Source: Saccharothrix algeriensis (GTDB lineage Bacteria; Actinomycetota; Actinomycetes; Mycobacteriales; Pseudonocardiaceae). Taken from it: a DNA stretch of 64,000 bases. Positions 1 to 9,055 of the stretch are shown here, one piece after another; positions within the stretch are counted from its first letter, which is position 1; each line of letters opens with the position of its first letter. The stretch covers positions 2,886,001 to 2,950,000 of the forward strand of contig NZ_JAFBCL010000001.1 in NCBI RefSeq assembly GCF_016907655.1, given 5' to 3'. Under the pieces are notes generated by a model. The model worked only from the letters and a program-made list of their open reading frames with translations. It was not told the origin of the DNA and made no database searches. Position numbers and translations under genes: made by a program.

Positions 1-268
1 CCGGCGGGCCACCGGTGCCGCGACTCCGGGCACCAGGGCTTTGGCCAGCGGGAATGTTGTATCGCCGAACAATCGGAGCGGCCCGGCGCGAGCGTCGGAG
101 CCGGGCGGGCGCGGCCCGTCCGAGGTCACCGGCGACACCCCCCGCGCCGGCCCGCGCACCCGCGCTGCGGGCCGGCGGCCCGGCGGGGCCGGCCGATCCA
201 GAGGTCCGACTACTGGCGCCGACCGCCGGTGACCGCCCCCTCGCCCGGGGCGCCGGGCTCGGCGCCGC
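1..268. other. No gene recognised at left edge
   Basis: This stretch lies downstream of the dasR stop codon and reaches the window edge. Open frames run through it on both strands, as expected for DNA this GC-rich, but none has a convincing ribosome binding site or a recognisable protein. I see no repeat or RNA gene in it. Confidence 0.5.
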
Positions 269-1027
269 TCAGTCGGAGGGGCGGTTCAGGGTCGCCACGA
301 ACTTGTACCGGTCGCCGCGGTAGACCGAGCGGACCCATTCGACCGGATTGCCCTCGGTGTCGAACGAGTGGCGGGACAGCAGCAGCATCGGCAGGCCGAT
401 GTCCGCGCCCAGCAGCTCGGCCTCCTCGGGCGAGGCCAGAGCGGTCTCAATAGTCTCCTCGGCGTGACCCATCTCGACCCCGAACCGCTCGCGCAGCACC
501 TGGTACAGCGAGGCGCCCGGCGCCAGGTAGCGGCGCAGGCCCCGGAACCTGCCCAGGGCCAGGTGCGTGGTCTCGATGGCCATCGGCTCGCCGTCGGCCA
601 GCCGCAGGCGGTGCAGGCGGAGCACCTTCGCCCCGGCGCGCACCCCCAGCAACCTGGCCAGTTCCGCTTCGGCGGGCATCTCCGACGCCTCGATCAGGCG
701 CGACGAGGGCTGCCTGCCCTGCGCCTTCATGTCCTCTGTGTACGACGACAGCTGGAGCCGTTGCGCCACCTTGGGTTCGGCCGCGAACGTGCCCTTGCCC
801 TGCACGCGCAGCAACCGACCCTCGACGGTCAGCTCCGCGAGCGCCTGCCGCACGGTGGTCCGCGACACGTCGAACTCCGCCGCCAGCGACCTCTCGGTCG
901 GGATCGGCGACCCCGGTGGCAGCGCGCGCAGCAGATCGAGCAGGTGCCGCTTGAGTCCCCAGTACTTCGGCTCGCGCTGCGCGCGAGACCTGGCGTCGAC
1001 ACCTGTTGCCGGGCTCGTCTCCAGCAT
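269..1027 (-). CDS. dasR: DasR-type GntR/HutC-family transcriptional regulator
   Basis: Predicted 252-residue repressor of amino-sugar uptake. The N-terminal winged helix (about residues 20-85) contains the GntR signature [12 protein letters not shown] and a wing KGTF. The rest is a UTRA ligand-binding domain (about 100-245), which in the DasR family senses glucosamine-6-phosphate and GlcNAc-6-phosphate. The ATG at 1027 follows a strong GAGGAGG site and gives a length matching Streptomyces DasR (about 254 aa); the frame stays open further upstream but without a site. It is divergent from the dasABC operon with a DasR-type operator between them, the arrangement of the Streptomyces das locus. 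Naming rests on synteny, length and operators; another HutC-family sugar regulator is the alternative. Confidence 0.85.
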   Translation of the reverse strand: MLETSPATGVDARSRAQREPKYWGLKRHLLDLLRALPPGSPIPTERSLAAEFDVSRTTVRQALAELTVEGRLLRVQGKGTFAAEPKVAQRLQLSSYTEDMKAQGRQPSSRLIEASEMPAEAELARLLGVRAGAKVLRLHRLRLADGEPMAIETTHLALGRFRGLRRYLAPGASLYQVLRERFGVEMGHAEETIETALASPEEAELLGADIGLPMLLLSRHSFDTEGNPVEWVRSVYRGDRYKFVATLNRPSD

Positions 1028-1191
1028 TGCCTTCCTCCTCGACCTTGCCAGCGCTCCCAGCACAGGATGCCCTGTCCACGTCGGATCGTGGGCTCGAACC
1101 CCCGACAAGGGCCGGGAAAATGATCCGATGACTTTGCAACGTCTCGGCAACGTCCTTGACATGCCCTGTGGCGAGGCACACTCTAGGCCGC

Positions 1192-1207
1192 ATTGGTCTA
1201 CACCACT
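1192..1207. promoter_or_regulatory. DasR-responsive element (dre) upstream of dasA
   Basis: The 16-mer ATTGGTCTACACCACT matches the known DasR operator palindrome AGTGGTCTAGACCACT at most positions. It lies 47 nt before the dasA start in the dasR-dasA intergenic region, so it could control both genes. Confidence 0.8.
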
Positions 1208-1253
1208 TGAACGTTCCGGTCGCTGGGACCGGGCATTGGGAAAGGGCGCACAC

Positions 1254-2537
1254 GTGAAGGGCTGGAGAGGACTGGCCGTAGGTGCCGCCGCACTCGCGGT
1301 GGCCGTGGCCGGATGTGGCACGAGCACCAACGAGGGCAGCGGCAACTCCGGTGAACCGAAGACGCTGACGGTCTGGTTGATGGACGGCTCCGCGCCGACC
1401 ACCCTGACCGACGCGCTGCACAAGGAGTTCCAGGACTCGCACTCCGGCGTCACCGTCAAGTACGAAATCCAGAAGTGGCCCGGCATCCAGGAGAAGCTGA
1501 CCACCGCTCTGAGCAGCAACAACCCGCCGGACGTCATCGAGCTGGGCAACACCCAGACGGCGAAGTTCGCGGCCGAGGAGACCCTGCTCGACCTCAGCGG
1601 TGACGCGGCCGACCTCAACGGCGACCAGTGGCTCGGCGGTCTCAAGGACTCGCTGACCTGGGACGGCAAGCAGTACGGGATGCCCTTCTACGCCGCCAAC
1701 CGCACGGTGGTCTACCGCACCGACCTGTTCCAGGCCGCGGGCATCCAGGACACCCCGAAGTCGCGCGACGAGTGGATCGCCGCGATCGAGAAGCTCAAGA
1801 CCGCCAACGCGGCGGACCCGGAGTTCCAGTCGCTGTACCTGCCGGGCCAGTCCTGGTACAGCCTGCTCTCGTTCATCTGGGACGAGGGCGGCGACGTCGC
1901 CAAGGCGCAGGGCTCCGCGTGGGCGGGCGCGCTGAACACCCCCGAGGCGAAGGCCGGCCTGGACTTCTACAAGAAGCTCGTCGACACCTCCGCCACCAAG
2001 GCGCCCAAGGACACCGACGAGGCCACGCCGCAGCAGTACGAGATCTTCGCCAAGGGCAAGGTCGGCATGATGATCGCCCTGCCGTGGGAGCTGGCCAGCG
2101 CGATCAAGGCCGACCCGACGCTGGAGAGCAAGACCGCCGCGTTCCCCATCCCGTCCAAGACCGCGGGCAAGACCGCTCCGGTCTTCCTCGGCGGCTCGAA
2201 CGTCGCGGTGCCGGCCGGCAGCAAGAACCAGGACCTCGCCAAGGAGTACCTGAAGCTGCTCAGCTCGAAGAAGTACCAGGACCAGCTGGCCGAGGGCGGC
2301 GCCGTCCCGGGCACCTCCACCGACACCGCGAAGCTGGCCACCAGCCCGCTGGGCAAGGCCCTGGCCGAGTCCGCCCCGAACGGCAAGGTCACCCCGACCG
2401 TGCCCTCGTGGGCTGCCGTCGAGGCGGGTCAGAACCCGCTCAAGGACATGCTGACCGCGTACCTGACCGGTGCGAAGTCGCTGGACCAGGCCACGTCCGA
2501 CGCCAACTCCGCCCTGTCCGAGACCCTGGGCGGATGA
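1254..2537 (+). CDS. dasA: Sugar ABC transporter substrate-binding lipoprotein (DasA-like)
   Basis: Family-1 extracellular solute-binding protein, 427 aa, expected to capture chitobiose or related GlcNAc oligosaccharides outside the membrane. A short hydrophobic signal ends in the lipobox AVAGC with the lipidated Cys at residue 21. The mature part begins with a Ser/Gly/Asn-rich linker and then the typical LTVWLMDGS strand; [11 protein letters not shown] and an aromatic-rich binding region follow. The GTG at 1254 is preceded by a GGAAAGGG site and places the signal peptide correctly. It is first in an operon with two permeases 7 nt downstream and overlapping; no ATPase gene is present. Substrate is inferred from synteny with S. 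coelicolor dasABC and the dre site. Confidence 0.85.
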   Translation: MKGWRGLAVGAAALAVAVAGCGTSTNEGSGNSGEPKTLTVWLMDGSAPTTLTDALHKEFQDSHSGVTVKYEIQKWPGIQEKLTTALSSNNPPDVIELGNTQTAKFAAEETLLDLSGDAADLNGDQWLGGLKDSLTWDGKQYGMPFYAANRTVVYRTDLFQAAGIQDTPKSRDEWIAAIEKLKTANAADPEFQSLYLPGQSWYSLLSFIWDEGGDVAKAQGSAWAGALNTPEAKAGLDFYKKLVDTSATKAPKDTDEATPQQYEIFAKGKVGMMIALPWELASAIKADPTLESKTAAFPIPSKTAGKTAPVFLGGSNVAVPAGSKNQDLAKEYLKLLSSKKYQDQLAEGGAVPGTSTDTAKLATSPLGKALAESAPNGKVTPTVPSWAAVEAGQNPLKDMLTAYLTGAKSLDQATSDANSALSETLGG

Positions 2538-2544
2538 CGCGAGC

Positions 2545-3528
2545 ATGACGGCGGTTCACACCACCGACGCCGCGGTGCCGACGAACTCGTCGGCACCGCG
2601 GCGTGCCGCACGGGGCGGCGCACCGCGCCGCCGGGGCAGCTCCTTCGACCGCTTGCTGCCCTACCTGCTGCTGGCCCCCGCGCTGATCGGCATCCTGTGG
2701 CTGATCGGGTGGCCGGTGCTGTCCCTGCTGGTGACCAGCTTCCGCAGGCTGAACCTCAGAGAGCTGACCCGCGGCGAGGTCGTCTGGGTCGGCCTGGACA
2801 ACTACGCGGAGATCCTCGGCAACCCGGACTTCTGGACCATCACCGCGCGCACCATCGCGTTCACCGTGGCCGTCGTGGGTGTCTCGGTGCTGGCGGGGCT
2901 GCTGATCGCGCTGCTGATGCGGCAGGTCTCCCCGGTGGTGCGGATCCTGCTCCAGGTCGCCATGCTGCTGGCGTGGGCCATGCCGCTGCTCGCGGCGACC
3001 ACGGTCTACCAGTGGATCTTCGACCAGCAGTACGGCATCCTCAACAAGACCCTGGTCAAGCTGGGCTTCGAGTCGTTCGCCGGGTTCTCCTGGTTCACCA
3101 CCGGCACGTCCACGCTGTCCGTGATCGGGCTGCTGATCGTGTGGCAGGCCATCCCGTTCCTGGCGTTCTCGCTGTACGCGGGCGCCATCGGCATCCCGCG
3201 CGACCAGTACGAGGCGGCGTCGCTGGACGGCGCGACGTCGTGGCAGACGTTCCGCAACGTCACGTGGCCGGAACTGCGCCCGCTGCTGCTGATGGTGACG
3301 TTCCTGTCCCTGCTGTGGGACTTCAAGGTCTTCGCCCAGATCTGGGCGTTCAAGAAGGGCGGCCCGGACGGGGCCAGCACGACGCTGCCCGTCTACCAGT
3401 ACCTGGAAGGCATCTCCAAGAGCCACTTCGGCGTGGCCGCCGCCGTGTCCGTCGTGATGATGGTGCTGCTGGGCCTGCTGACCTTCCAGTACCTGCGCCG
3501 GCTGCTCCGACAGGAGGGCACGCTGTGA
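2545..3528 (+). CDS. dasB: Sugar ABC transporter permease (DasB-like)
   Basis: MalF-type inner-membrane permease, 327 aa, about six membrane helices after a basic Ala/Arg-rich cytoplasmic N-terminus of about 35 residues. The EAA loop that contacts the ATPase is visible as EAASLDGATSW. The ATG at 2545 is 7 nt after the dasA stop, and the end overlaps the next gene (GTGA). With DasC it would form the translocation channel fed by DasA. The ATPase must come from elsewhere, most simply the MsiK-type protein at 55 kb. Confidence 0.85.
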   Translation: MTAVHTTDAAVPTNSSAPRRAARGGAPRRRGSSFDRLLPYLLLAPALIGILWLIGWPVLSLLVTSFRRLNLRELTRGEVVWVGLDNYAEILGNPDFWTITARTIAFTVAVVGVSVLAGLLIALLMRQVSPVVRILLQVAMLLAWAMPLLAATTVYQWIFDQQYGILNKTLVKLGFESFAGFSWFTTGTSTLSVIGLLIVWQAIPFLAFSLYAGAIGIPRDQYEAASLDGATSWQTFRNVTWPELRPLLLMVTFLSLLWDFKVFAQIWAFKKGGPDGASTTLPVYQYLEGISKSHFGVAAAVSVVMMVLLGLLTFQYLRRLLRQEGTL

Positions 3529-4346
3529 CCGGCAAGAAGGTGGCGGGGAACGTCGTCGCGATCGCCATCGCGCTGTTCTTCGCCTTCCCGACCTACTGGA
3601 TGGTGACCTCGGCGTTCAAGCCGACCCTGGACCTGCGGTCCACCTCCTACGACCTCATCCCGCTCTCGGTGACCGCGACGAACTTCGCGACCGCGTGGAC
3701 CAAGCCCGGCTTCCTCGACTCGCTGGGCAACAGCCTGCTGGTCACGCTGTCCGCCGTGTTCGGGGCCATCGTCGTCGGCCTGCTGGCGGCGCTCGCCATG
3801 GCGCGCATGAGGTTCCGGGGGCGCAAGGGCTTCGTGCTGCTGATGCTGGTGGCGCAGATGGCGCCGTTCGAGGCGCTGCTGATCCCGATGTTCCTGATGA
3901 TGCGCGACCTGGACCTGCTGGACCGGCTGCCGTCGCTGGCGCTGATCTACTTCGCGGTCACGCTGCCGTTCTGCGCGTGGACGCTGCGCGGGTTCGTCAA
4001 CGGCATCCCGCTGGAGCTGGAGGAGGCCGCGATGGTGGACGGCTGCGGCCGGTGGGGCGCGTTCCGCCGCGTCACGCTGCCGCTGCTGGGCCCCGGCCTG
4101 GTGGCCACGTCGGTGTTCGCGTTCGTCACCGCCTGGAACGAGTTCCTGTTCGCGCTGTCGCTGATCAAGGACCAGGGCAAGGAGACGCTGCCGGTCTGGC
4201 TGGCCGGCTTCCAGTCCAACTTCGGCGTCGACTGGGGTGGCGCGATGGCCGCGTCGGTGCTGTTCACCCTGCCGGTGCTGGTGTTCTTCCTGGTCGTGCA
4301 GCGCAAGATGGTCACCGGCGTCACCGCCGGCGCCGTGAAGGGGTAG
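3525..4346 (+). CDS. dasC: Sugar ABC transporter permease (DasC-like)
   Basis: MalG-type permease, 273 aa, with a first membrane helix near residues 8-28, the usual TSAFKPT segment after it and the EAA loop EEAAMVDGCGRWGAF. The GTG start overlaps the dasB stop by 3 nt, implying translational coupling. The C-terminus (TAGAVKG) is characteristic of carbohydrate MalG-type permeases. Partner of DasB for import of GlcNAc oligosaccharides (inferred). Confidence 0.85.
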   Translation: MTGKKVAGNVVAIAIALFFAFPTYWMVTSAFKPTLDLRSTSYDLIPLSVTATNFATAWTKPGFLDSLGNSLLVTLSAVFGAIVVGLLAALAMARMRFRGRKGFVLLMLVAQMAPFEALLIPMFLMMRDLDLLDRLPSLALIYFAVTLPFCAWTLRGFVNGIPLELEEAAMVDGCGRWGAFRRVTLPLLGPGLVATSVFAFVTAWNEFLFALSLIKDQGKETLPVWLAGFQSNFGVDWGGAMAASVLFTLPVLVFFLVVQRKMVTGVTAGAVKG

Positions 4347-4352
4347 GCCCAG

Positions 4353-5768
4353 ATGTCCTTGCACCGGCTCGCCGCCGCCGTGCTGCTGCCCGGCTTCCAC
4401 GGGACCACGGCTCCGGACTGGTTGCTCCGGCTGTTGTCCGAGGGGCTCGGCGGTGTCGTGTACTTCGGCCGCAACGTCGTGGACGACGCCCAGGTCACCG
4501 AGCTGTCGGCCGCGCTGCGCGCGGCGCGGCCGGACGTCGTGATCGGCATCGACGAGGAGGGCGGCGACGTCACCCGCCTCGACTACGGGCGCGGGTCGGA
4601 GGTGCCGGGCAACCACGCCCTGGGCGCCGCCGACGACGTGGACCTGACCCGGGCCGTGGCCGCGTCGATGGCCGCGCGCCTCGCGGCCTGCGGCGTGAAC
4701 CTCGACCTCGCCCCCTCCGCGGACCTGGCGCTGACGCTGGACGACCCGGTGATCGGCGTGCGGGCCTTCGGGTCCGACCCGGTGGCCGCGGGTCGGCACG
4801 TGGCGGCGTACGTGGAGGGGATGCAGGCCGTGGGCGTCGCGGCGTGCGCCAAGCACTTCCCCGGCCACGGCGCGTCCACGGTGGACTCCCACGTGGCGCT
4901 GCCGGTCCTGCCCCGGACGGAGCAGGAGCTGCGCGACGTCGAGCTGGTGCCGTTCCGCTCGGCGGTGCGGGCCGGGGTGCGGTCGGTCATGACCGGGCAC
5001 CTGGTCGTCCCGGCGTGGGGCCCGCTGCCCGCGACGCTGAACCCCAGGGCCGTCGAGGTCCTGCGGGACGAGCTGGGCTTCACCGGCGCGATCATCACCG
5101 ACGCCCTGGACATGAAGGCCGTGGGCGGCGACCTCGCGCAGGGCTCCGTGCAGTCCCTCGCGGCCGGCGTCGACGCCCTGTGCCTGGGCGGCGAGCCGCT
5201 GGACGAGAAGACGCTGCGGGACCTGGTCGACCGGATCGTGGCGGCCGTGGAGCGGGGCGAGCTGTCCCGCGAGCGGCTGGAGGAGGCCGCCCGGCGCACC
5301 GCCGCCCTGGGCACGCCGCCCACCTCGGTCGACGGGCACGACCCGGAGATCGGGCTGCGGGCCGCCCGGCGGGCGCTGGAGGTCCGCGGGACGCTGGCGC
5401 TATCCGGCCCGCCGGTGGTGCTGGACCTGGCGGTCGAGCCGTCCATCGCCGTCGGCGAGGTCCCGTGGGGCCTCGGGCCGTACCTGGCGGAGCTGCTGCC
5501 CGGCACGACGGTGCTGGAGGCCCGCTCGGCCGACGAGGTCGAGGCGGCGGCCGGCGGGCGGACCGTCGTGGTCGTCACGAGAGAGGCACATCGCCACGCG
5601 TGGGCTCGCGAGCTGATCCGCGCGCTGGGTAGTATTGGTCTAGACCTTGTGCACGTCGAGACCGGCGTGCCGGGTCCGGACCTGGGCACCGCTGCCCGCG
5701 TGAACACCCATGGCGGTTCACGGGTGTGCCTGCGAGCCGCGGCAGAGCGCATCGCCGCCAGCACCTGA
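4353..5768 (+). CDS. GH3 beta-N-acetylhexosaminidase (NagZ/DasD-like)
   Basis: Glycoside hydrolase family 3 enzyme, 471 aa, lacking a signal peptide, so it probably hydrolyses imported chitobiose or GlcNAc-containing disaccharides in the cytoplasm. The NagZ-type loop KHFPGHG followed by DSH supplies the catalytic Asp-His pair, and TDALDMKAV carries the nucleophile Asp. The frame extends past the usual single-domain NagZ length (about 340 aa) with a C-terminal domain of about 100 residues. The ATG lies 6 nt after the dasC stop, so it is cotranscribed; the position is that of dasD in Streptomyces. Its 3' end contains a dre site for the next gene. Confidence 0.85.
   Translation: MSLHRLAAAVLLPGFHGTTAPDWLLRLLSEGLGGVVYFGRNVVDDAQVTELSAALRAARPDVVIGIDEEGGDVTRLDYGRGSEVPGNHALGAADDVDLTRAVAASMAARLAACGVNLDLAPSADLALTLDDPVIGVRAFGSDPVAAGRHVAAYVEGMQAVGVAACAKHFPGHGASTVDSHVALPVLPRTEQELRDVELVPFRSAVRAGVRSVMTGHLVVPAWGPLPATLNPRAVEVLRDELGFTGAIITDALDMKAVGGDLAQGSVQSLAAGVDALCLGGEPLDEKTLRDLVDRIVAAVERGELSRERLEEAARRTAALGTPPTSVDGHDPEIGLRAARRALEVRGTLALSGPPVVLDLAVEPSIAVGEVPWGLGPYLAELLPGTTVLEARSADEVEAAAGGRTVVVVTREAHRHAWARELIRALGSIGLDLVHVETGVPGPDLGTAARVNTHGGSRVCLRAAAERIAAST
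5634..5649. promoter_or_regulatory. dre inside the 3' end of the GH3 gene
   Basis: ATTGGTCTAGACCTTG contains the perfect palindromic core GGTCTAGACC. It lies within the coding sequence of the GH3 gene, 133 nt upstream of the SIS-domain gene, and probably marks an internal DasR-controlled promoter. Confidence 0.7.
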
Positions 5769-5781
5769 GAAGGGCACCTTG

Positions 5782-6825
5782 ATGACCGACCACCAGCCCG
5801 GCAGGCACATGGCGGCCGAGATCGACCAGCAACCCGCGATCTTCGCGGACCTGGTGTCCCGGCGCGCCGCGTTCGCCGAGGTCGCCGACGCGATCCGCGC
5901 CCGGCAGCCCCGCTTCGTCCTGCTGGCCGCGCGCGGGTCGTCCGACCACGCGGCGATCTACGCGAAGTACCTGACCGAGGTGCTGCTCCAGCTGCCCGCC
6001 GGTCTGGTGTCCCCGTCCACCACGACGCTCTACGGCGCGCGGCCCGACCTCCGGGACGTGCTCGTCGTGTCGGTCAGCCAGAGCGGCGGGTCGCCCGACC
6101 TGCTGGAGGTCACCGAGGCGGCCCGGGCGCGCGGCGCGCTCACCGTGGCCGTCACCAACACCTCCGGCTCGCCGCTCGACGGCGCGGCCGAGCTGTCGGT
6201 CGACGTCGGCGCGGGCGTCGAGCAGGCCGTCGCGGCGACCAAGACCTACTCCGCCACGCTGCTCGCGCTCTACCTGCTCGTCGACGCCATCCGGGGCGGC
6301 GACGGCGCGGCCGTCGAGGGGCTGGGCGACCTGGCCCGGTCCACCCTGGACGGATCGGCCGACGCCGTGGCGGAGGCCGTCCAGCGGTACCGGTTCGTGG
6401 ACCGGGTGCTCACCACCGCGCGCGGCTACTCGCTGCCCTCGGCGCTGGAGTCGGCCCTGAAGCTGGCCGAGACCAGCTACCTGGCGGCCCGCGCGTACTC
6501 CGGCGCGGACCTGCTGCACGGCCCGGTCGCGGCGGTCGACGGCGAGACGGCCGTGCTCGCCGTGACCAGCGCGGGCAGGGGCGGCGAGGCGATGCGCGAC
6601 GTGCTGGACGTGGTGCAGGGGCGCGGCGCGGACGTGCTGGCCGTGGGCTCGGCGGCGGACCGGGCGCCGGCGGCGCTGCGCATCCCGATCGCCGAGACGG
6701 CCGAGGAGGTCGCGCCGATCCTGGAGATCCTGCCCGTCCAGCGGCTGGCCCACGGGCTGGCGCTGGCCCGCGGCGGCGACCCGGACAGCCCGCGCGGGCT
6801 GAACAAGGTCACCCGCACGCGGTAG
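5782..6825 (+). CDS. SIS-domain protein, glucosamine-6-phosphate deaminase-like
   Basis: Two-SIS-domain protein, 347 aa, of the GlmS-isomerase/AgaS group; relatives act as deaminating glucosamine-6-phosphate isomerases (NagB-II), converting GlcN-6-P to fructose-6-P and ammonia. First SIS domain about residues 35-170 (AARGSSDHAAIYAKY, SQSGGSPDL), second about 200-330. The ATG at 5782 was chosen over in-frame upstream codons because it follows the GH3 stop; a second ATG at 5809 is possible. Together with NagA on the opposite strand it would complete GlcNAc-6-P breakdown. The exact reaction cannot be read from sequence. Confidence 0.75.
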   Translation: MTDHQPGRHMAAEIDQQPAIFADLVSRRAAFAEVADAIRARQPRFVLLAARGSSDHAAIYAKYLTEVLLQLPAGLVSPSTTTLYGARPDLRDVLVVSVSQSGGSPDLLEVTEAARARGALTVAVTNTSGSPLDGAAELSVDVGAGVEQAVAATKTYSATLLALYLLVDAIRGGDGAAVEGLGDLARSTLDGSADAVAEAVQRYRFVDRVLTTARGYSLPSALESALKLAETSYLAARAYSGADLLHGPVAAVDGETAVLAVTSAGRGGEAMRDVLDVVQGRGADVLAVGSAADRAPAALRIPIAETAEEVAPILEILPVQRLAHGLALARGGDPDSPRGLNKVTRTR

Positions 6826-6834
6826 CGGACCGCA

Positions 6835-6870
6835 CGGAGCCGGGGAGGGCGCACGCCTTCCCCGGCTCCG
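6835..6870 (+). terminator. Hairpin terminator after the das operon
   Basis: Arms CGGAGCCGGGGA and TCCCCGGCTCCG pair around a short loop, 10 nt after the SIS gene stop. It can serve the das operon and also lies downstream of nagA, which converges on it. Confidence 0.65.
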
Positions 6871-6980
6871 TCGTTCCCGGCTCCGTCGTTCGTTCCCGGG
6901 CGCCCGCCCGCGGCGAGCGGCCCGGCCCGCGCCGGACGGCCCGGCGCCCCCCTCGGGCGTCGGGCCGTCCGGGCGTCGGG

Positions 6981-8165
6981 CTAGAGCGCGGTCGCCAGCT
7001 CGGGGCTCAGCTCGACCTGCGCGTCGAAGACGACCTCGCCGTCCACCCACACCTTGCGCGGGCGCAGGTCGTCGTCCCACCAGACCAGGTCGGCCACCGC
7101 GCCGGGCGCGAGCCGGCCCAGGGTGGGCTCCCCGATGGCGTCGGCCGGGGTGATCGTGGCCGCCGCCAGGGCGTCCGCGACGTCCACGCCGACCGACACG
7201 ATGTTGCGCACGGCCCGGTCCAGGGTGAGCGCGCTGCCGGCGATGGTGCCCTCCGGGGAGCGCGGCACGCCGTCCTCGGCGAGCACCACGTCCGCGCCGC
7301 CGAGCTGGTAGCGGCCCGGCGGCATCCCGGCGGCGGCCACCGCGTCGGTGACCAGCGCCACCCGGTGGCCGGCGGCGTTGAACACCAGCCGGCACACGTC
7401 CGGGCCCACGTGGGCCAGGTCGGCGATCAGGCCGAGGGTGAACCGGTCGTCCACCAGGGCCACGCCGGGCACGCCGGGTTCGCGGTGGCCGAGCGGGCGC
7501 TGGGCGTTGAACAGGTGCGTCACCATCCGCGCGCCCGCCTCGGCGGCGGCCCTGGTCTGCTCGCCGGTCGCGTCGCTGTGGCCGACGGCGACCAGCACGC
7601 CCGCCGCGGACAGCCGCCGCACGGCCGCCAGGCCGCCGGGCCGCTCGGGGGCCAGCGTCACCAGGCGCAGCGCGGGCCGCAGGTCGTCGGCCAGCAGCAG
7701 GTCGATCTCGGCCGGTCCCGGTTCCACCATCAGCGCGGGGTCGTGCACGCCCGGGCGCTGCGGCGACAGGAACGGCCCCTCCAGGTGCACCCCGAGCGGC
7801 CGGGCGCCGGGGTTGTCGGGCAGCGCGGCCGACGCGGCCAGCACGGCGCGGGCCTGGCGCAGCGCGACCGGCACCGGCGCGGTGATCAGGGTCGGCAGGA
7901 AGCGGGTCACCCCGGTCTTCGGGAGGGACCTGGCGACGAAGCGCATCCCCTCGTCGTCCACCTCGGCGAAGTCGACCCCGACCGCCCCGTTGACCTGCAC
8001 GTCCACCAGGCCCGGGGTGAGCAGCCCGTCGGTCAGCACCTCGGCGTCCTCGGGCGGTGCGCCCGTGACGACCTCGACGATCCGGCCGGCCCGCACGCGC
8101 ACGCTCGCCGGACCGGTGATGGTGCGGCCGAGCAGCGCTCGTGGAGCCGCGACAACCGTGTCCAA
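6981..8165 (-). CDS. nagA: N-acetylglucosamine-6-phosphate deacetylase NagA
   Basis: Amidohydrolase of 394 aa that converts GlcNAc-6-phosphate to glucosamine-6-phosphate and acetate. Visible motifs are HLEGPF, VGHSDA, THLFNAQ and the catalytic-Asp segment LVTDAVAAAG. It faces the das operon and is preceded 13 nt upstream by a dre, so it belongs to the DasR regulon. It is divergent from the FadR-type gene at 8350. Confidence 0.92.
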   Translation of the reverse strand: MDTVVAAPRALLGRTITGPASVRVRAGRIVEVVTGAPPEDAEVLTDGLLTPGLVDVQVNGAVGVDFAEVDDEGMRFVARSLPKTGVTRFLPTLITAPVPVALRQARAVLAASAALPDNPGARPLGVHLEGPFLSPQRPGVHDPALMVEPGPAEIDLLLADDLRPALRLVTLAPERPGGLAAVRRLSAAGVLVAVGHSDATGEQTRAAAEAGARMVTHLFNAQRPLGHREPGVPGVALVDDRFTLGLIADLAHVGPDVCRLVFNAAGHRVALVTDAVAAAGMPPGRYQLGGADVVLAEDGVPRSPEGTIAGSALTLDRAVRNIVSVGVDVADALAAATITPADAIGEPTLGRLAPGAVADLVWWDDDLRPRKVWVDGEVVFDAQVELSPELATAL

Positions 8166-8177
8166 GGTCCCTCCTCA

Positions 8178-8193
8178 AATGGTCCAGACCATT
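8178..8193. promoter_or_regulatory. dre upstream of nagA
   Basis: AATGGTCCAGACCATT is a near-perfect palindrome of the DasR operator type, just before the nagA start; bound repressor would block initiation. Confidence 0.8.
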
Positions 8194-8300
8194 ATGGCGG
8201 TAAACAGTGGGTGTCGTCACGTTTGGTCGGGAGATCACCGAATCTATTTGCAAACAGCAAATGTCCTCCGGAACGGGCGTGAGCACCACCCGGACCGCGT

Positions 8301-8322
8301 TGGTGGCCCATACTTGCCACCA
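8301..8322. promoter_or_regulatory. Candidate operator of the FadR-type regulator
   Basis: Inverted repeat TGGTGGC-8 nt-GCCACCA, 28 nt before the GTG of the FadR-type gene. FadR-family operators commonly carry TGGT/ACCA half-sites, so autoregulation is plausible. A smaller inverted repeat ATTTGC-5-GCAAAT lies at 8246-8262. Confidence 0.45.
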
Positions 8323-8349
8323 GACATCCGAGGTCTGTGGAGGTTGGGC

Positions 8350-9024
8350 GTGGCGGTCACCGACGACGCGATCCTGCGCGTGAAGGAAATGATCACGTCC
8401 GGTGAGCTGAAGCCGGGCGACCGGCTGCCGCGCGAAGCCGACCTCGCCGACCGCCTCGGGTTGTCGCGCAACTCCCTGCGCGAGGCGGTCAAGGCGTTGT
8501 CCCTGGTCAGGGTGCTGGACGTGCGGCAGGGCGACGGCACCTACGTGTCCAGCCTGCGCGCCGACGACCTGCTGGGCGCGCTGTCGTTCGTGCTCGACCT
8601 GCACCGCGGCGAGGAGTCGGTGCTGGAGGTGCTGCAGGTGCGGCGCATCCTGGAGCCGGCCGCCGCGGCGATGGCCGCCCAGCGCGTCGAGCCGGACGAG
8701 GTGGCCGCGCTGCGGGCGCTGTGCGACGCGGGCGAGCGCGCGAAGTCGGTGGACGACCTGGTGGAGCACGACCTGGCGTTCCACCGCGCGATCGCGCGGT
8801 GCTCGGGCAACGCCTACCTGGCCCGGCTGCTCGACACCCTGGCCGGCCCGACGGCGCGGGGCCGCATCTGGCGCGGCATCACCGGGGGCGGGGCGGTGGA
8901 CCGGGCGGTCGCCGAGCACCGCGCGATCGTGGACGCCCTGGCCGCGCGCGAACCGGAGCTGGCCCGCTCGTGGTCGACGGTGCACGTGGCCGGCGTCGAG
9001 CGGTGGCTGTCCGACCCGGCCTGA
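8350..9024 (+). CDS. FadR-subfamily GntR transcriptional regulator (FCD domain)
   Basis: Regulator of 224 aa: GntR winged helix (about residues 1-68, SRNSLREAVKAL) followed by an all-helical FCD ligand-binding domain with the metal-site-like HDLAFHRAIA segment. The GTG at 8350 follows TGGAGG with 7-nt spacing. It converges on a fumarylacetoacetase-fold hydrolase gene and is divergent from nagA. FCD regulators usually sense small carboxylates, which would fit the hydrolase; control of nagA is also possible. Confidence 0.85.
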   Translation: MAVTDDAILRVKEMITSGELKPGDRLPREADLADRLGLSRNSLREAVKALSLVRVLDVRQGDGTYVSSLRADDLLGALSFVLDLHRGEESVLEVLQVRRILEPAAAAMAAQRVEPDEVAALRALCDAGERAKSVDDLVEHDLAFHRAIARCSGNAYLARLLDTLAGPTARGRIWRGITGGGAVDRAVAEHRAIVDALAAREPELARSWSTVHVAGVERWLSDPA

Positions 9025-9055
9025 GGCGCGGCGCCCCGGCCCGGCGGCCGACCGG

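Noticed and set aside
5575-8985. 1136-codon open frame on the minus strand
   Set aside because: It runs through genes on both strands, its product is Arg/Gly/Ala-rich without domains, and nagA is encoded in another frame within it. GC bias leaves such frames open.
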